A stretch of DNA of 6,091 nucleotides. Source: Methanothrix sp. Lineage in GTDB: Archaea; Halobacteriota; Methanosarcinia; Methanotrichales; Methanotrichaceae. The DNA lies in assembly GCA_028708055.1 (NCBI GenBank), contig JAQVZT010000163.1:1-6091 (forward strand), written 5' to 3'. A program made the position numbers and the translations under genes. Positions 5,961 through 6,091 of the stretch are shown here, piece after piece. Within the stretch, counting starts at the first letter, position 1, and every line of letters starts with the position of its first letter. The notes under the pieces are model-generated. The model did not search any database, was not told the origin of the DNA, and was given only the letters and a program-made list of their open reading frames with translations.

Positions 5961-6091
5961 TCAATATCCCTTTTCCGTTCTGGTCATATTGTTGTAGAAC
6001 TTGAACTTGTCTCGGTCCTTGTCCTGCATCAGTACGTATCCGATTCTCCTGTCATCCAGGTGCTCGGCGTATTCCTCCTGGGCGTCTTCCC
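5961..6091 (-). CDS. C-terminal end of an unidentified protein (partial)
   Basis: The minus frame is open from the window edge (first full codon at 6089) to TGA at 5961-5963, giving the last 42 residues. The piece is strongly charged and hydrophilic: it starts EDAQEEYAEHLDDRRIGYVL, continues MQDKDRDKFKFYNNMTRTEK and ends GY. Residue use and the higher GC than the adjacent desert support a real gene. An alternating acidic/basic C-terminus of this kind is common in soluble nucleic-acid enzymes, but no family motif is visible and none is assigned. The stop is followed by a 9-bp inverted repeat. The gene points away from the window edge, so most of it lies beyond 6091. Confidence 0.65.
   Translation of the reverse strand, partial: EDAQEEYAEHLDDRRIGYVLMQDKDRDKFKFYNNMTRTEKGY

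Overview
This window looks like accessory DNA from an archaeon, most likely a methanogen (Methanosarcinales/Methanotrichales type). The basis is a long TPR protein built of 'AWNNKG' repeats, an archaeal-type TATA element in front of it, T-run terminators, GGAG-type ribosome binding sites, and an IS5-type DUF4096 domain in a non-transposase protein. The genus assignment is inference. No rRNA, tRNA, CRISPR array or complete insertion sequence was found.

Layout. At 1-117 (+) is the C-terminal membrane anchor of a truncated surface-type protein. At 167-574 (+) is a complete RDD-family membrane protein with a strong ribosome binding site. From 575 to 1238 there is no intact gene, but the stretch is not empty. 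On the + strand (about 684-1040) lies a decayed ArdC-type antirestriction / ssDNA-binding gene, broken by nonsense codons and two compensating frameshifts and cut off before its metallopeptidase motif. It meets, tail to tail, a minus-strand fragment (about 1016-1215) of a second broken gene with one frameshift. At 1239-3560 (-) is a 773-residue TPR protein with about 18 repeats in two arrays. An AT-rich promoter/terminator spacer (3561-3764) follows. Then come two minus-strand genes, probably one transcription unit: a 93-residue orphan (3765-4046) and, upstream of it, a 290-residue protein (4104-4976) that joins an unnamed N-terminal domain to an IS5-type transposase N-terminal domain (DUF4096) without the catalytic domain. 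From 4977 to 5960 is an AT-rich stretch with no convincing gene. At 5961-6091 (-) is the C-terminus of an unidentified protein, followed by a 9-bp inverted repeat.

How it fits together. The intact genes do not form a recognisable pathway. The RDD and TPR proteins suggest membrane and protein-interaction scaffolding roles. The ArdC remnant, the second broken fragment and the DUF4096 fusion all point to repeated arrival and decay of mobile DNA. The most informative observations are the ArdC pseudogene, which simple ORF calling misses because it is split over two frames, and the DUF4096 fusion with its small partner gene, which is the best candidate here for something undescribed. I see no sequence evidence that establishes a new functional system.
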